Assembly (NCBI GenBank): GCA_017881765.1
Contig: JADGQN010000072.1
Location: forward strand, 1-14,511
Source: Syntrophobacterales bacterium
Lineage (GTDB): Bacteria; Desulfobacterota; Syntrophorhabdia; Syntrophorhabdales; WCHB1-27
Direction: 5' to 3'
Length of the DNA stretch: 14,511 nucleotides
In this document: in pieces, positions 13,601 through 14,511 of the stretch
Layout: each line of letters begins with the position of its first letter
Position numbering within the stretch: position 1 is the first letter of the stretch
Translations under genes and position numbers: made by a program
Notes under the pieces: generated by a model
What the model was told of the DNA's origin: nothing
Database searches by the model: none
The model's input: only the letters and a program-made list of their open reading frames with translations

Positions 13601-13725
13601 ATCCTGCTTGGCATTTAAGCGGAGACCGAGGCGGCAGTGAGGCGCTGACGCAGCCGTACTCAAAAGTACGGCGAGGAGAGCAACGAAGCGACAACGAAGG
13701 TATACACTTAAGTGCCAAGCAGGAT
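13601..13725 (+). repeat. Palindromic intergenic element, copy B (one hairpin module)
   Basis: This 125-bp element is closed by 19-bp inverted repeats with one mismatch (13601-13619 and 13707-13725). Inside, on the plus strand, come GTGAGGCG (13637-13644), CTGACGCAG (13645-13653), a perfect 7-bp stem GCCGTAC/GTACGGC with a 6-nt TCAAAA loop (13653-13672), CGAGGAGAGC (13672-13681) and CAACGAA. These blocks match copy A in sequence and order, with different stem bases. The element ends at the last base of the clpX stop codon. Its core runs antisense to clpX, opposite to the rnhB-copy A arrangement. The long palindrome could also end transcription of clpX. Confidence 0.8.
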
Positions 13726-14511
13726 TAGGCGATCTCTGCCTCTTCCTCGTAAATGAGTATGGGCTTCTCCTGGTTGAGGATCACTTCCTCGCTCACCACG
13801 CACTCTTTGACGTTCGAAATGGAGGGCAGCTCGTACATCACATCGAGCATCACCTTTTCCATGATGGAGCGAAGCCCGCGGGCGCCCGTCTTCTTCTTGA
13901 TGGCATCCCTGGCAATACCCCGAAATGCGCCCTCGGTGAAGGTGAGTTTCACATTCTCAAGCTCAAAGAGCTTCTTGTACTGTTTGGAAATCGCGTTCCT
14001 CGGTTTCTTGAGAATCTCTACGAGGACATCCTCGTCCAACTCCGCGAGCGTGGCAATGATCGGCAACCTTCCGATAAACTCGGGAATAAGACCATATTTC
14101 AACAGGTCTTCGGGCTGAACGTCCTTGATCAGCTCAGAATACTGTTTGTCTCTTCCGCCTTCCACGTCAACGCCAAAGCCGATGCCTTTCTTGCCGATCC
14201 TGTTGCTGATGATCGTTTCCAGACCGTGAAAGGCGCCGCCACAGATGAAGAGGATGTTCGTGGTATCCACCTTGATATAATCCTGCTGCGGGTGCTTCCT
14301 GCCGCCCTTCGGCGGCACGTTGGCAATGGTTCCCTCTATGATTTTGAGCAGTGCTTGCTGCACGCCTTCGCCCGACACGTCGCGCGTAATGGAAGGGCTG
14401 TCTGTCTTCCTGGAAATTTTATCGATTTCATCAATATAGACTATGCCCTTTTCGGCCCTCTCTATGTTGTAGTCAGCGGCCTGGAGCAGGTTGAGAATAA
14501 TATTCTCCACG
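13725..14511 (-). CDS. clpX: ATP-dependent Clp protease ATP-binding subunit ClpX, C-terminal part
   Basis: ClpX is the AAA+ unfoldase that feeds ClpP. The visible 261 residues start just before Walker B (ENIILNLLQAADYNIERA, then GIVYIDEIDKISRK) and lack the zinc domain and Walker A, which lie beyond the right edge. SITRDVSGEGVQQALLKIIE, the RKH loop (GGRKHPQQ), the ClpP-contacting IGF loop (GKKGIGFGVDVEGG), the arginine-finger region (LIPEFIGRLPI) and sensor 2 (GARGLRSIME) are all present, so both the protease-binding and ATPase parts look functional. The stop TAA (13727-13725) touches repeat element B. Confidence 0.96.
   Translation of the reverse strand, partial: VENIILNLLQAADYNIERAEKGIVYIDEIDKISRKTDSPSITRDVSGEGVQQALLKIIEGTIANVPPKGGRKHPQQDYIKVDTTNILFICGGAFHGLETIISNRIGKKGIGFGVDVEGGRDKQYSELIKDVQPEDLLKYGLIPEFIGRLPIIATLAELDEDVLVEILKKPRNAISKQYKKLFELENVKLTFTEGAFRGIARDAIKKKTGARGLRSIMEKVMLDVMYELPSISNVKECVVSEEVILNQEKPILIYEEEAEIA

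Overview
The window is bacterial chromosome, densely packed with housekeeping genes and carrying no phage or transposase gene. The order ffh-rpsP-khpA-rimM-trmD-SPOUT methylase-rplS-rnhB-yraN on the minus strand, and efp-tmk-holB-ricT-metG-dciA on the plus strand, resembles anaerobic Desulfobacterota (the former Deltaproteobacteria, for example Syntrophorhabdus- or Geobacter-like lineages). That assignment is inferred from gene order and protein style, not from a search.

Layout. At the left edge is the N-terminal part of a universal stress protein gene on the minus strand. It is followed by a short divergent promoter region (244-400). A plus-strand operon runs from 401 to 6474: a small TPR protein, Xaa-Pro aminopeptidase, EF-P, thymidylate kinase, DNA polymerase III delta', RicT, methionyl-tRNA synthetase and DciA. 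Nearly all junctions are overlaps or gaps of about 10 bp. It meets, tail to tail and with a 21-bp overlap, a minus-strand operon running from 13399 back to 6454: ffh, rpsP, khpA, rimM, trmD, a SPOUT RNA methylase, rplS, rnhB, yraN, larB and larC. Upstream of ffh lies a 325-bp non-coding stretch, then the 3' part of clpX, cut by the right edge.

How the genes fit together. The plus operon combines translation (EF-P, MetRS), peptide turnover at proline (PepP beside EF-P) and replication (Tmk, HolB, DciA). The minus operon is the SRP/ribosome-maturation cluster (Ffh, S16, KhpA, RimM, TrmD, L19), followed by RNase HII and YraN. It ends with LarB and LarC, two enzymes that build the nickel-pincer nucleotide cofactor.

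The least ordinary content is a pair of related, strongly palindromic non-coding elements of 147 bp (8692-8838) and 125 bp (13601-13725). They share a skeleton of short blocks around a variable hairpin, and each is closed by its own inverted repeat. One element reaches into the 3' end of rnhB, apparently supplying its last codons and stop, and fills the gap up to the yraN start. The other starts at the clpX stop codon. The longer copy carries a second, tandem hairpin module. A second theme is that both operon-leading genes (401 and 13399) lack a Shine-Dalgarno sequence and have promoter-like hexamers placed so that the message would be essentially leaderless.
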